NCBI RefSeq assembly: GCF_000626635.1
Contig: NZ_CP007451.1
Coordinates: 744,001-808,000 of the forward strand
Length of the DNA stretch: 64,000 nucleotides
Origin: Draconibacterium orientale
Lineage (GTDB): Bacteria > Bacteroidota > Bacteroidia > Bacteroidales > Prolixibacteraceae
Direction: 5' to 3'
The notes under the pieces are model-generated. The model searched no databases. It saw only the letters and a program-made list of their open reading frames with translations, and was not told the origin of the DNA. Made by a program: the position numbers and the translations under genes. Within the stretch, counting starts at the first letter, position 1. Every line of letters begins with the position of its first letter. Shown piece after piece: positions 33,031 to 41,353 of the stretch.

Positions 33031-33804
33031 ATGAAATCTAAACCAATCCTTTCAATCGCAGTTATTATCATTGCATTCTTTTCTTTTTCGCAGGTTTTTG
33101 CCGGTAACTATTATCAAATTAAAGTGTATAACTTAGACAATCCCGGACAGGAAAAGCGCATAGACAACTACCTGGAAAACACTTTCATCCCGGCTGCACA
33201 CGAGGCAAACATTAAACACATTGGAGTTTTCAAACCCATTGAAACCGATCCGGACTACGGTAAAAAGATATTTGTACTTATTCCTTTAAAAAACCTGGAT
33301 GACATTGAAAAAATAGAGGATCAACTCAGTAGGGCTGAAATAAATTCAGCAAGTGCTGACTACATAAATGCAGCACACGACAATCCGCCATTTAATCGTG
33401 TTGAAACCATTATTTTAAGGGCATTCTCGGAAATGCCGAACTACCACAAACCGGTATTCGACACTCCAAAACAGGAACAGATCTTTCAGATAAGAAGCTA
33501 CGAAGGAGCTACCGAAAAACTTTATCAGAAGAAAGTTGAGATGTTTAACGAAGGAGGCGAAGTTGCTTTATTCAACGATCTTGGGTTTAACGCCGTGTTT
33601 TTTGGCGAAGTACTGGCCGGAGCAAATATGCCGAACCTCATATACATGACTTCGTTTAAAAACATGGAGACAAATAAAAAACTGTGGGAAGCATTTGGTG
33701 CGCATCCAAAATGGGAGGAACTGAAAAACAATAAAGCGTATGCTAACACCGTTTCGCATATCGATAATTGGTTATGCCATCCAACCTCTTATTCCGATTT
33801 TTAA
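33031..33804 (+). CDS. Secreted NIPSNAP family protein
   Basis: 257 residues with a signal peptide (1-24, cut after QVFA). Two alpha/beta-barrel repeats of the NIPSNAP type: YQIKVYNLDNPGQEKRIDNY (about 28-47) and IFQIRSYEGATEKLYQKKVE (about 157-176), the second followed by FGEVLAGANMPNLIYMTSF. Secreted members are frequent in marine Bacteroidota, with no established biochemical role. Likely cotranscribed with the aldo/keto reductase (34 bases apart). Confidence 0.85.
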   Translation: MKSKPILSIAVIIIAFFSFSQVFAGNYYQIKVYNLDNPGQEKRIDNYLENTFIPAAHEANIKHIGVFKPIETDPDYGKKIFVLIPLKNLDDIEKIEDQLSRAEINSASADYINAAHDNPPFNRVETIILRAFSEMPNYHKPVFDTPKQEQIFQIRSYEGATEKLYQKKVEMFNEGGEVALFNDLGFNAVFFGEVLAGANMPNLIYMTSFKNMETNKKLWEAFGAHPKWEELKNNKAYANTVSHIDNWLCHPTSYSDF

Positions 33805-33871
33805 ATAACTTTTAAGCAACTCTTAATAATCCTTAAAATAATTGCTTGTTGTGGTCAACCTCAAACAAGCC

Positions 33872-33902
33872 TTGCTGTTGTACCGAAATAATTTTATTTT
33901 TG
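33872..33902 (+). promoter_or_regulatory. Promoter immediately upstream of the alpha/beta-hydrolase gene
   Basis: TTG at 33872-33874, 20 bases, then TATTTTTG (33895-33902). The ATG follows after only four bases, so the mRNA would be leaderless if this promoter is used. Confidence 0.55.
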
Positions 33903-33906
33903 CAGC

Positions 33907-34686
33907 ATGCTTTACAACAAAGTATTTCCACATAAAAGCTCGCATACCTGGGTGGTGTTTGTACACGGCGCCGGGGGAAGTAATGTGGTCTGGTTCAGGC
34001 AGCTGCGCGAATTCAAAAAGCATTTTAATGTGCTTTTGGTTGACCTGCGCGGACATGGAAAATCGAAAAAAGAATACACACAGGCAGAGATTTATGCTTT
34101 TGATGAAATAGCTTTGGATGTTATCCGCACGATGGATCATCTGAAAATTGAGAAAGCACATTTGGTCGGCATTTCGCTGGGTTGCATTGTTATTCGCGCC
34201 ATGGACAAGCTGGCTCCTGGACGTGCCGAGTCGATTATTTTAGGTGGCGCTGTGGTGCAGTTTAACAAGCGTATTAACGCACTGGTTTCGGTGGCTAAAT
34301 TGCTGCAAACGATTTTCCCGTACATGTGGTTGTACAAAATCAATGCGTGGATTCTTATTCCCTATAAAAAAGATATTGTATCGCGAAAATTGTTTATTCA
34401 GGAAGCTATTCGTTTAGGTGAAAAGGAGTTCAAGAAATGGCTGCGTATGTCAACCGAAATTAAGGATAACCTGCAGGAATTTCTGATAAAAGAAGCATCG
34501 GCACCTGTTTTGTATCTGATGGGCGACCGCGATCATATGTTTTTACCAACGGTATCGAACCTGGTGAAAAAGCATTTTAATTCGAAACTGGAGATTATTA
34601 AAAACAGCGGTCACGTTTGTAATGTCGATCAGCCCGATATTTTTAACGAACGGAGTATTCAGTTTATTAAAAGCATTTCGTCTTAA
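33907..34686 (+). CDS. Alpha/beta-hydrolase
   Basis: 259 residues, cytoplasmic. Classic fold: WVVFVHGAGGSNVVWFRQL (oxyanion loop), LLVDLRGHGKSKKE, nucleophile elbow GISLG (about 96-100), acid Asp in MGDRDHMF and the catalytic His in NSGHVCNVDQPDIF. It resembles hydrolases of the lipase/peroxidase/MhpC group; substrate unknown. The start codon lies four bases after a strong -7 box. Confidence 0.88.
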   Translation: MLYNKVFPHKSSHTWVVFVHGAGGSNVVWFRQLREFKKHFNVLLVDLRGHGKSKKEYTQAEIYAFDEIALDVIRTMDHLKIEKAHLVGISLGCIVIRAMDKLAPGRAESIILGGAVVQFNKRINALVSVAKLLQTIFPYMWLYKINAWILIPYKKDIVSRKLFIQEAIRLGEKEFKKWLRMSTEIKDNLQEFLIKEASAPVLYLMGDRDHMFLPTVSNLVKKHFNSKLEIIKNSGHVCNVDQPDIFNERSIQFIKSISS

Positions 34687-35110
34687 ACATTCAATATTCT
34701 TACAATAATTTCATGATTTCCGGGAATCACCAACAGAAATGTAAGTGAAACCAGTCGCCTGCATTTCATAAAAACAATCAGATTACCAGGCGCATACAAC
34801 AACTGAGCATTGAGTAGAATTATTGAATGCGCCTTTGATTTACTTACGCATCAACCCCGGGTTTCACCCGAGGTTAATCTTATTTTATCCCTTCGGGATA
34901 TGGAGCAGAATTACAACGTTTAGAAGAGTAAGTTGAACCGACGGATTTAAACTCTATGCTTATTATGGCACTGAAAGCGTCGAATGTGATTAACCCGGTG
35001 TATAACACCGGGATGAAATAACTGAAGGGAAATCGTCCGGAATAGTTAGTAGATCAAAGATTTACCGGGCTTCCGGACGAAAAATTGCAATCTTCCTTTG
35101 ATCGCATGTT
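34687..35110. repeat. Gene-free palindrome-rich intergenic region
   Basis: About 490 bases separate the hydrolase from the second hydrogenase cluster. They hold a 40-base dispersed repeat (34711-34750, second copy 62090-62129, about 33 of 40 identical) and several hairpins: AACCCCGGGT/ACCCGAGGTT (34853-34875), TATCCC-TTC-GGGATA (34886-34900) and CCCGGTG/CACCGGG (34994-35012). Two interleaved repeats follow: CGTCCGGAA 35034-35042 with TTCCGGACG 35071-35079, and GATCAAAG 35052-35059 with CTTTGATC 35096-35103. No open frame of note. It looks like a composite REP/MITE-type element. Confidence 0.7.
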
Positions 35111-35144
35111 AAAAAAATTCCCCCCGCGAAACACGGAGGGAAAA
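35111..35144 (-). terminator. Terminator of the second hydrogenase cluster
   Basis: On the minus strand CCCTCCGTG-TTT-CGCGGGGGG folds into a nine-pair stem (two G-T pairs) followed by AATTTTTTT. It lies 30 bases past the hydC stop. Confidence 0.82.
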
Positions 35145-35174
35145 TTTCAATAGAACAATATTTTATTCAACCGA

Positions 35175-35657
35175 CTAATGATTACGATATTCGGCAATAA
35201 TCTTTTTCACATCGGTTGGCGCTACACGACCATAAACTTTTTCGCCAACGGTTACCACCGGTGCTAAACCACAGGCTCCCACGCAGCGCAGGCAGTTAAT
35301 GGAGAATTTACCATCTTCGGTCGATTCGCCCACTTCCACTTTCAGCTGGCGTTTAAATTCGTTTAGCACCTGCTCGGAACCACGAACATAACAGGCGGTT
35401 CCCATACAAATCGATATCGGGTTTTCGCCCTGCGGAATCATCGTAAAGAAGCTGTAAAAAGTAACAACACCATAAACTTTCGCCACCGATGTTTTTAACT
35501 CTTTAGCGATAACTTCCTGCACTTCGGCAGGTAAATAACCTAATTTGCTTTGCACCTGGTGAAGTACATTTATCAGCTCGCTTTCCTTATTTTCAAACTC
35601 CTTGCAAATATCTTTTATGAGTTGTACTGTATTCTCTGCTAATTTAATTTTTGGCAT
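35175..35657 (-). CDS. hydC: Electron-bifurcating-type [FeFe]-hydrogenase subunit HydC (NuoE-like)
   Basis: 160 residues of the NuoE family: INVLHQVQSKLGYLPAEVQE, KVYGVVTFYSFFTMIPQG, then [2Fe-2S] cysteines in CMGTACYVRG and CLRCVGACGLAPVV. It is the paralogue of the gene at 8585. It carries electrons between the HydB flavin and HydA in the soluble hydrogenase. Last gene of the ten-gene minus-strand cluster, followed by a strong terminator. Confidence 0.93.
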   Translation of the reverse strand: MPKIKLAENTVQLIKDICKEFENKESELINVLHQVQSKLGYLPAEVQEVIAKELKTSVAKVYGVVTFYSFFTMIPQGENPISICMGTACYVRGSEQVLNEFKRQLKVEVGESTEDGKFSINCLRCVGACGLAPVVTVGEKVYGRVAPTDVKKIIAEYRNH

Positions 35658-35727
35658 GATTATTTGTTTAACTCGTTAATTCTAAATAGTAAAAAATTCA
35701 ATTCTTTCAACAAATGGCCAATGACCA

Positions 35728-37479
35728 CTACGTCCTGTCGAAATATTCGGTGTGCAACAGATGATGTGCTTTTTCACTCATCGGCTCACCCAGGAACTTT
35801 TCATACAACTCAATAATATGTGGATTTTCGTGCGACTTGCGCAAGGTTTTGTTCTTGTCTTCCTGGTACAGGGCAGCCTGGCGTTTTTTCAAAATGCCTG
35901 CATCGCCATGATGATACGGCTGACCTCCACCACCGATACATCCACCGGGGCAGCTCATTATTTCAATGGCGTGAAATTCGCTTTTACCGGCCTGAATATC
36001 TTCCAGCAGTTTTCGTGCGTTACCCAAACCATGAGCAATTCCAATTTTTATCGGTAATCCGTCAAAATCGATAGTCGCTTCACGAATGCCTTCCATTCCA
36101 CGCAGCTCATCAAAATCCAATCGTGGCAATTCCTTTTTCGTGTGAATTTCATACGCCGTACGAACTGCTGCCTCGATTACACCACCGGTTGTTCCGAAAA
36201 TTACTCCGGCACCGGTTGATTCTCCCAGCGGATTATCAAAGTCTTCGTTTGGCAGTGATTTAAATTCAATATTTGAAAGTTTGATCAGTGCTGCCAACTC
36301 GCGGGTTGTAATGGCATGATCAACATCCGGATTATCGTTGGTTTTAAACTCATCGCGGCCACACTCGTATTTTTTAGCCACGCATGGCATAATCGAAACC
36401 ACCACCAAATCTTCGCGTTTAATTCCCAGCTGATCGGCAAAATAAGTTTTGGCAATTGCGCCAAACATCTGCTGTGGCGATCGTGCTGTTGAAGGAATAT
36501 CTTTCATTTCCGGGAACTGGTGCTCGAAGAATTTCACCCACGCCGGACAACACGAAGTTAGAATAGGAAGTTTTACATCTTTATCGCCGGCCAAGTGTTT
36601 TCCCAAACGATTCAGCAACTCGGTGCCTTCTTCCATAATGGTAAGGTCGGCAGCAAAGTCGGTATCAAAAACATGATCGAATCCCAAACGGCGCAAAGCG
36701 GCCACCATTTTTCCGGTTACCAGCGATCCGGCTTCCATTCCAAACTCCTCGCCCAAAGCTGCACGCACAGCCGGAGCAGTTTGTACAATAACTGTTTTTG
36801 TAGGATCAGAAAGCGCACGAATCACTTTTCCGGTTTCGTCAACTTCAGTTAAGGCTCCCGTTGGACAAACGGCCACACACTGGCCGCAATAGGTACACAC
36901 CGAATGATCGAGGTTCATTTCGAAAGCCGGCGAAACAACCGATTCAAATCCACGGTTAATGGCCGATAAAACGCCAACGGTTTGCACCTCGTTACACATG
37001 GTTTCGCAGCGGCGGCACATAATACATTTGTCCACCTCGCGAATAATTGCCGGCGAAGTATCTTCGCGGTAAGTCGACTGCTCGCCTTTGTAATGGATTT
37101 CGCGAATTCCGAGGTTGTGCGCCAGATCCTGCAATTCGCAGTTGCCCGATTTGGCACAAATCAAACAGTCGAAAGGATGATCGGAAAGAATCAATTCCAT
37201 TACTGTTCGGCGTGCATTTATTACCCGCATCGAGTGGGTATTAATTTTCATTCCCTCACTCACATCGGTACAACAAGCCGGTGCCAGGTTTCTTCTTCCT
37301 TCCACCTCAACCACGCAAATACGGCAGCCGCCCGGTTTGTTTTCAATATTCAGGTCATCCAGTTTCATGTGGCACAGCGTTGGAATATGCATGCCAACAC
37401 CCGATGCCGCTTCAAGAATTGTGGTTCCCGATTTTACCACAACCGGTTTATTATCAATTGTAAGATTTACTATATCCAT
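35728..37479 (-). CDS. hydA: Electron-bifurcating-type [FeFe]-hydrogenase catalytic subunit HydA
   Basis: 583 residues. N-terminal [2Fe-2S] domain (PTLCHMKLDDLNIENKPGGC..C), His-Cys3 motif region (HPFDCLICAKSGNCELQ), two [4Fe-4S] motifs (CIMCRRC..C, CTYCGQC..C), then a full H-domain. L1 is the canonical TSCCPAW (C310, C311), L2 IMPCVAKKYE, L3 IMSCPGGCIGGGGQP (Met-Ser where Met-Ala is usual). Compared with the paralogue at 10278-12068, which has TSCSPGW at the same positions, this copy has all H-cluster ligands. With HydB and HydC it should couple H2 to NAD(H) and ferredoxin. It overlaps nothing and lies 70 bases before hydC. Confidence 0.96.
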   Translation of the reverse strand: MDIVNLTIDNKPVVVKSGTTILEAASGVGMHIPTLCHMKLDDLNIENKPGGCRICVVEVEGRRNLAPACCTDVSEGMKINTHSMRVINARRTVMELILSDHPFDCLICAKSGNCELQDLAHNLGIREIHYKGEQSTYREDTSPAIIREVDKCIMCRRCETMCNEVQTVGVLSAINRGFESVVSPAFEMNLDHSVCTYCGQCVAVCPTGALTEVDETGKVIRALSDPTKTVIVQTAPAVRAALGEEFGMEAGSLVTGKMVAALRRLGFDHVFDTDFAADLTIMEEGTELLNRLGKHLAGDKDVKLPILTSCCPAWVKFFEHQFPEMKDIPSTARSPQQMFGAIAKTYFADQLGIKREDLVVVSIMPCVAKKYECGRDEFKTNDNPDVDHAITTRELAALIKLSNIEFKSLPNEDFDNPLGESTGAGVIFGTTGGVIEAAVRTAYEIHTKKELPRLDFDELRGMEGIREATIDFDGLPIKIGIAHGLGNARKLLEDIQAGKSEFHAIEIMSCPGGCIGGGGQPYHHGDAGILKKRQAALYQEDKNKTLRKSHENPHIIELYEKFLGEPMSEKAHHLLHTEYFDRT

Positions 37480-37496
37480 AATTTCCAGTTTTCTGA

Positions 37497-39290
37497 TTAG
37501 GTTAGGGTTATTGCATTGAATTTACATTTCTCGTAACACACGCCACACTTAATACACAAAGTTTGGTCGATGTAATGTGGCTGGCGACGCTCGCCGGAAA
37601 TAGCTCCTACCGGGCAATTGCGGAAACACAATGTACAACCGGTACACAGATCTTCAACAATATCGTAACGCAACAGCGATTTACACTGCCCCGCCGGACA
37701 TTTTCCGTCGAGTACGTGAGCCTTGTATTCATCTTCAAAATTTTTTATGGTTGAAAGCACCGGGTTTGGCGAAGTTTGTCCCAAACCACAAAGAGCCGTA
37801 TCTTTAATTACCACACTTAATTCTTTCAACTTCTCAATATCCTGCTCTTCTCCCTTCCCCTGGGTAATTTTATCCAGCAATTCGTAAAGGCGTTTGTTTC
37901 CAACACGGCATGGTGTACATTTTCCGCACGACTCTTCCAGGGTAAAATCCAAATAGAATTTTGCAATGGAAACCATACAGTCGTTCTCGTCCATTACGAT
38001 CATTCCACCCGATCCCATCATCGATCCGGACGCCAGCAGGTTATCGTAATCAATTGGTAAATCCAGGAAATCTTTAGTTAAACACCCTCCCGACGGGCCA
38101 CCGGTTTGAACGGCTTTAAATTCTTTTCCGTCTTTTATACCACCACCAATATCGTAAATCACTTCGCGTAGTGTTGTTCCCATCGGCACCTCTATCAAAC
38201 CAACATTGTTGATCTTTCCGGCCAGGGCAAACACTTTTGTTCCTTTTGATTTTTCGGTACCAATTTTACTGAACCATTCGGCACCTTTATTCAGAATTAC
38301 CGGAATGTTTGCAAAAGTTTCCACATTATTCACGTTGGTAGGTTTTCCCATATAACCTGAAACGGATGGGAACGGCGGTTTGAAAGTTGGCTCGCCACGT
38401 AAACCTTCCATCGAGTGGATCAGGGCAGTTTCTTCGCCACAAACAAAAGCTCCGGCTCCATAGCGCAATTCAATATGAAAATTAAACCCTGTTCCTAAAA
38501 TATCATCACCAATCAAACCGTACTCTTCGGCTTGTTTAATAGCGATTTTTAAACGCTGAATGGCCAGCGGATATTCGGCGCGAATATAAACCAGCCCTTT
38601 ATCGGCGCCAATACAATAACCACAAATGGCCATTGCCTCCAGCACCGAGTGCGGATCGCCCTCTAAAATGGAGCGGTCCATAAATGCACCGGGGTCGCCC
38701 TCATCGGCATTACAAACTACGTATTTCTGATCGTTTTCTACATTTTTGGTAATCTCCCATTTCAATCCTGTTGGAAAACCACCACCACCGCGGCCGCGCA
38801 AACCGGAGTCTTTCACCTCCTTAATGACTTCTTCGGGAGTTCGTTCCGACAAACATTTTCCCAAAGCCTGGTAACCATCTCGGGCAATGTATTCGTCGAT
38901 ATTTTCAGGATTAATAAAACCACAGTTTTTTAAGGCGATACGGATTTGCTTTTTGTAAAAATCCATGCCTTTTGAATCGCTGATCTGCTCATCGTTAGTA
39001 GGATCGGTATATAGCAATCGTTTTACCAGCCGGCCTTTTACAATGTGTTCCTCAACAATTTCAACCACATCGTTTGGCGTAACCTGCACATAAAAAGTGT
39101 TGTCGGGCAATACTTTTACAATGGGTCCCTTTTCGCAAAAACCAAAACAACCGGTCAGTACCACCTGAACTTCATCTGCGAGTCCAAGGTCGTGAATCAG
39201 TTGGTTTAGCCTTTTTTTAATTTCGTCGCTTTCCGATGCTTTACACCCGGTACCGCCACAAATTAAAAGATGCATTTTATAGTCAGTCAT
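37497..39290 (-). CDS. hydB: Electron-bifurcating-type hydrogenase flavin subunit HydB (long form)
   Basis: 597 residues with three parts: an N-terminal thioredoxin-like [2Fe-2S] domain (1-95, CGGTGC and CFGFC), the NuoF-like FMN/NADH core (about 120-520: GLRGRGGGGFPTGLKWE, ADEGDPGAFMDRS, GAFVCGEETALIHSMEG, ESCGKCTPCRVG), and a C-terminal pair of [4Fe-4S] motifs (CTGCTLCFRNCPVG and CIKCGVCYEKCKF). This is the complete architecture of known electron-bifurcating HydB proteins. The paralogue at 9048 has only the middle part. Followed 17 bases later by hydA. Confidence 0.96.
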   Translation of the reverse strand: MTDYKMHLLICGGTGCKASESDEIKKRLNQLIHDLGLADEVQVVLTGCFGFCEKGPIVKVLPDNTFYVQVTPNDVVEIVEEHIVKGRLVKRLLYTDPTNDEQISDSKGMDFYKKQIRIALKNCGFINPENIDEYIARDGYQALGKCLSERTPEEVIKEVKDSGLRGRGGGGFPTGLKWEITKNVENDQKYVVCNADEGDPGAFMDRSILEGDPHSVLEAMAICGYCIGADKGLVYIRAEYPLAIQRLKIAIKQAEEYGLIGDDILGTGFNFHIELRYGAGAFVCGEETALIHSMEGLRGEPTFKPPFPSVSGYMGKPTNVNNVETFANIPVILNKGAEWFSKIGTEKSKGTKVFALAGKINNVGLIEVPMGTTLREVIYDIGGGIKDGKEFKAVQTGGPSGGCLTKDFLDLPIDYDNLLASGSMMGSGGMIVMDENDCMVSIAKFYLDFTLEESCGKCTPCRVGNKRLYELLDKITQGKGEEQDIEKLKELSVVIKDTALCGLGQTSPNPVLSTIKNFEDEYKAHVLDGKCPAGQCKSLLRYDIVEDLCTGCTLCFRNCPVGAISGERRQPHYIDQTLCIKCGVCYEKCKFNAITLT

Positions 39291-39311
39291 AGTTTTCGGT
39301 TTATAGTTTTT

Positions 39312-39707
39312 TTAATCGTCTATGGTTCTAAAACTTACCGGTATAATTCCATCGACCAGCTCGCCACGCTTGATGTATTTATCAATTATTTCGTGAACCT
39401 TTTCTTTGTTAACATGTCCGTAAACCAGCGGTTCTTTTCCCGGCAGTTTTACTTCAACAGTTGGTTCTGCATAACAATAGCCCATGCATCCGGTTTGTGT
39501 AACCACCGCATCAATAGCCTCTTGTTCCAGCTCTTCCACAAAATATTTCATGGTTTCTTTTGCACCCGATGCAATACCACATGTGGCCATACCCACTTTC
39601 ACCTGCACAACCTGATCAGGGTTTGCACTGTTTTCCCTGAGTTTGATTTTCGACTGCGCTTCTTCTTTCATTTTCCGAAGGTCAGCCAGTGTTTTAATTT
39701 TAGTCAT
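39312..39707 (-). CDS. Thioredoxin-like [2Fe-2S] ferredoxin
   Basis: 131 residues. Cysteines in VGMATCGIASGA (about 38-49) and TQTGCMGYCYAEP (about 70-82) give the four ligands of a thioredoxin-like [2Fe-2S] domain. It lies between the regulatory genes and hydB, 21 bases from hydB. Similar small proteins are standard members of bifurcating hydrogenase operons. Possibly an extra electron carrier of the complex. Confidence 0.88.
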   Translation of the reverse strand: MTKIKTLADLRKMKEEAQSKIKLRENSANPDQVVQVKVGMATCGIASGAKETMKYFVEELEQEAIDAVVTQTGCMGYCYAEPTVEVKLPGKEPLVYGHVNKEKVHEIIDKYIKRGELVDGIIPVSFRTIDD

Positions 39708-39730
39708 ATCGCTTTATCGTTTAATCGTTA

Positions 39731-40279
39731 TTATTTTGTTATCCCTATTTCTTCCAAATTCGATTTTATCAACTCCAAAATCCCTTCGCGTATTTCCTTT
39801 TGCTGATACGAAACATCGCCCAGCACTTCTTTCAACTCATCGGAACTTATTTGGAACCCGCCCTTTTCGGTTTTATGGCGGTACACCAAATTTCCATCGG
39901 TGTAGCTTAAAAACATCAGGTACAAGGTTTCCCAAATGTCGCCCAAGGGTGGTCGGTCGATATTCGACAGCTGAAAACGGGCGGTTAAAACGGTACCCAC
40001 ATTTAGCTCCGATTCGAGCGAAAAACTACCACCGGCAGCCTCAGCATTATGCTTTAAAAGCGGAATGCCCAAACCCACTTTTCGGGTTGTTCGCGATGTA
40101 AAGAACGGATTTATGGCTTTGGCCAGCGTTTCTTTGCTCATTCCGCAGCCATTGTCTCTGATTATTAAGGAATAAAGATCTGTTATTTTATCCTCCTCAA
40201 CTATGATTTCAATCAATGTCGATTTTGCGCTAACCGAGTTCTGCACAATATCCAGAATATGTTCCGACAGTGTTTTCAT
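39731..40279 (-). CDS. Orphan histidine-kinase-type ATPase
   Basis: 182 residues. A GHKL ATP-binding domain fills residues 1-110: N box SEHILDIVQNSV, G1 RDNGCGMS, F box NPFFTSRTTRK, G2 VGLGIPLLKHNAEAAGGSF. There is no phospho-acceptor His domain, and the last ~70 residues hold an unassigned helical tail. Its start overlaps the PHP gene by 4 bases. It could phosphorylate a partner such as a DRTGG protein; this is inference from context. Similar orphan ATPases occur in hydrogenase operons of clostridia and Thermotogales. Confidence 0.85.
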   Translation of the reverse strand: MKTLSEHILDIVQNSVSAKSTLIEIIVEEDKITDLYSLIIRDNGCGMSKETLAKAINPFFTSRTTRKVGLGIPLLKHNAEAAGGSFSLESELNVGTVLTARFQLSNIDRPPLGDIWETLYLMFLSYTDGNLVYRHKTEKGGFQISSDELKEVLGDVSYQQKEIREGILELIKSNLEEIGITK

Positions 40280-41016
40280 ACAATTTCAACAAATCTACTA
40301 TCTCGCTGATTCAGAGCCTTTTTCACCTCACAAAAAGTTAATTCATGAATATTAAAAACGGAATACCGGGTACCAATCTGTTCCAAAAAATGAGCATCTG
40401 AATTGTAAATCAGCGAAATTTTATCGTCTATATCATAATGTTTTCGAACATGTTTTTCGCTGGTTTTTCCGGTAATTCCCATGGCGTCGAATTCAAGATC
40501 GGTTGGCACAAACCCCAGGTGGCTATATAAACCGTTTAGCGGACGGTTAACATGCGCCGGAATAAAAATACCGCCTAACTCGTACACATACTTTTGAACC
40601 GACGAAATACCTTTTTTTAATGCAGATGTGAGGTAATACGGAACCAGCTCCAACACGTTTTCGTTTTCATCAACAACCGGCTGATAACCAAAGTGCCCGT
40701 CGGGGTTTGGAATGCGGGTAATGTTCTGCTCCAAATACTGCTGAAATTGATCCAGAGCTTCATCGTTTTCGAAAAATGCCAGGCAGTGTACTTCTTCTTT
40801 GGTAGTAACTTCTGCACCGGTAAGCACCAGAATTCCTTTCTCGCGGGCCAAATCGCGAATTACTTTAGCATTGAGGGTCGAATTATGATCGGTAATTCCA
40901 ATAATATGCAATCCTGCCTCCCGGGCTTGTTCCACAATTTTACGGGGAGCCATTTCCAGGTCGGCACAGGGCGAAAGTACGGTATGAATATGTAGGTCGG
41001 CCCTGAATTTTTGCAT
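40276..41016 (-). CDS. PHP-domain phosphoesterase
   Basis: 246 residues. Metal-binding motifs of the PHP superfamily: ADLHIHTVLSPCADLEM (His-x-His), GITDHNSTLN (Asp-His), GAEVTTKEEVHCLAFF (Glu and His), IPAHVNRP (His), and YNSDAHFLEQIG (Asp-x-His). It resembles RNase AM/TrpH-type members. Its recurrent presence in HydABC clusters of anaerobes suggests a role in regulation or cofactor metabolism, but no activity has been assigned there to my knowledge. Four bases separate it from the DRTGG gene upstream. Confidence 0.87.
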   Translation of the reverse strand: MQKFRADLHIHTVLSPCADLEMAPRKIVEQAREAGLHIIGITDHNSTLNAKVIRDLAREKGILVLTGAEVTTKEEVHCLAFFENDEALDQFQQYLEQNITRIPNPDGHFGYQPVVDENENVLELVPYYLTSALKKGISSVQKYVYELGGIFIPAHVNRPLNGLYSHLGFVPTDLEFDAMGITGKTSEKHVRKHYDIDDKISLIYNSDAHFLEQIGTRYSVFNIHELTFCEVKKALNQRDSRFVEIV

Positions 41017-41020
41017 CGGA

Positions 41021-41353
41021 TTACGTTAAGGTAATGAATAAATTTCCTGCCATTTCAAAGGTGGCTTTATCGGTTCCCAGCACGGGAATTCCTTCTTCGT
41101 TACTGCGCTCGAAGGTGTCTTCTTCTGGCTCAAAACCCTTTACCAGAATTACAGCAGCCAGCTCTTTCAATGAGGCAATGGCCATTACATTCTGGTGCGT
41201 TTGCAGCGTAATCCACACCTGCCCTTCCTGCGCATTTCCCATTACATCGCTCAGCAGATCGGAAACGTACCCGCCTGAAATTTCATTCTCTAATCCGGAT
41301 TCGCCGGAAAAAACTTTTAGTCCAAATTTTTCAACCAGTTCAGAAACCTTCAT
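41021..41353 (-). CDS. DRTGG-domain protein
   Basis: 110 residues from the ATG at 41353 (MKVSELVEKFGLKVFSGESG); a longer frame exists but would overlap the sensor gene by 47 bases. The domain shows GGYVSDLLSDVMGNAQEGQV followed by WITLQTHQNVMAIASL. DRTGG modules are found with CBS domains and phosphotransacetylases and probably bind small ligands. A second DRTGG protein is the first gene of this cluster, so the locus has a pair. Function inferred as regulatory. Confidence 0.8.
   Translation of the reverse strand: MKVSELVEKFGLKVFSGESGLENEISGGYVSDLLSDVMGNAQEGQVWITLQTHQNVMAIASLKELAAVILVKGFEPEEDTFERSNEEGIPVLGTDKATFEMAGNLFITLT

Noticed and set aside
34853-35012. Regular hairpins considered as a CRISPR array.
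   Set aside because: The hairpins differ in sequence and spacing, there are no repeats with equal spacers, and no cas genes.
36460-36500. HydA at 35728-37479 has Ala where the other copy has Cys (STARSP versus STCKSP).
   Set aside because: This position is not an H-cluster ligand; CpI also has Ala there. All ligand cysteines of this copy are present.
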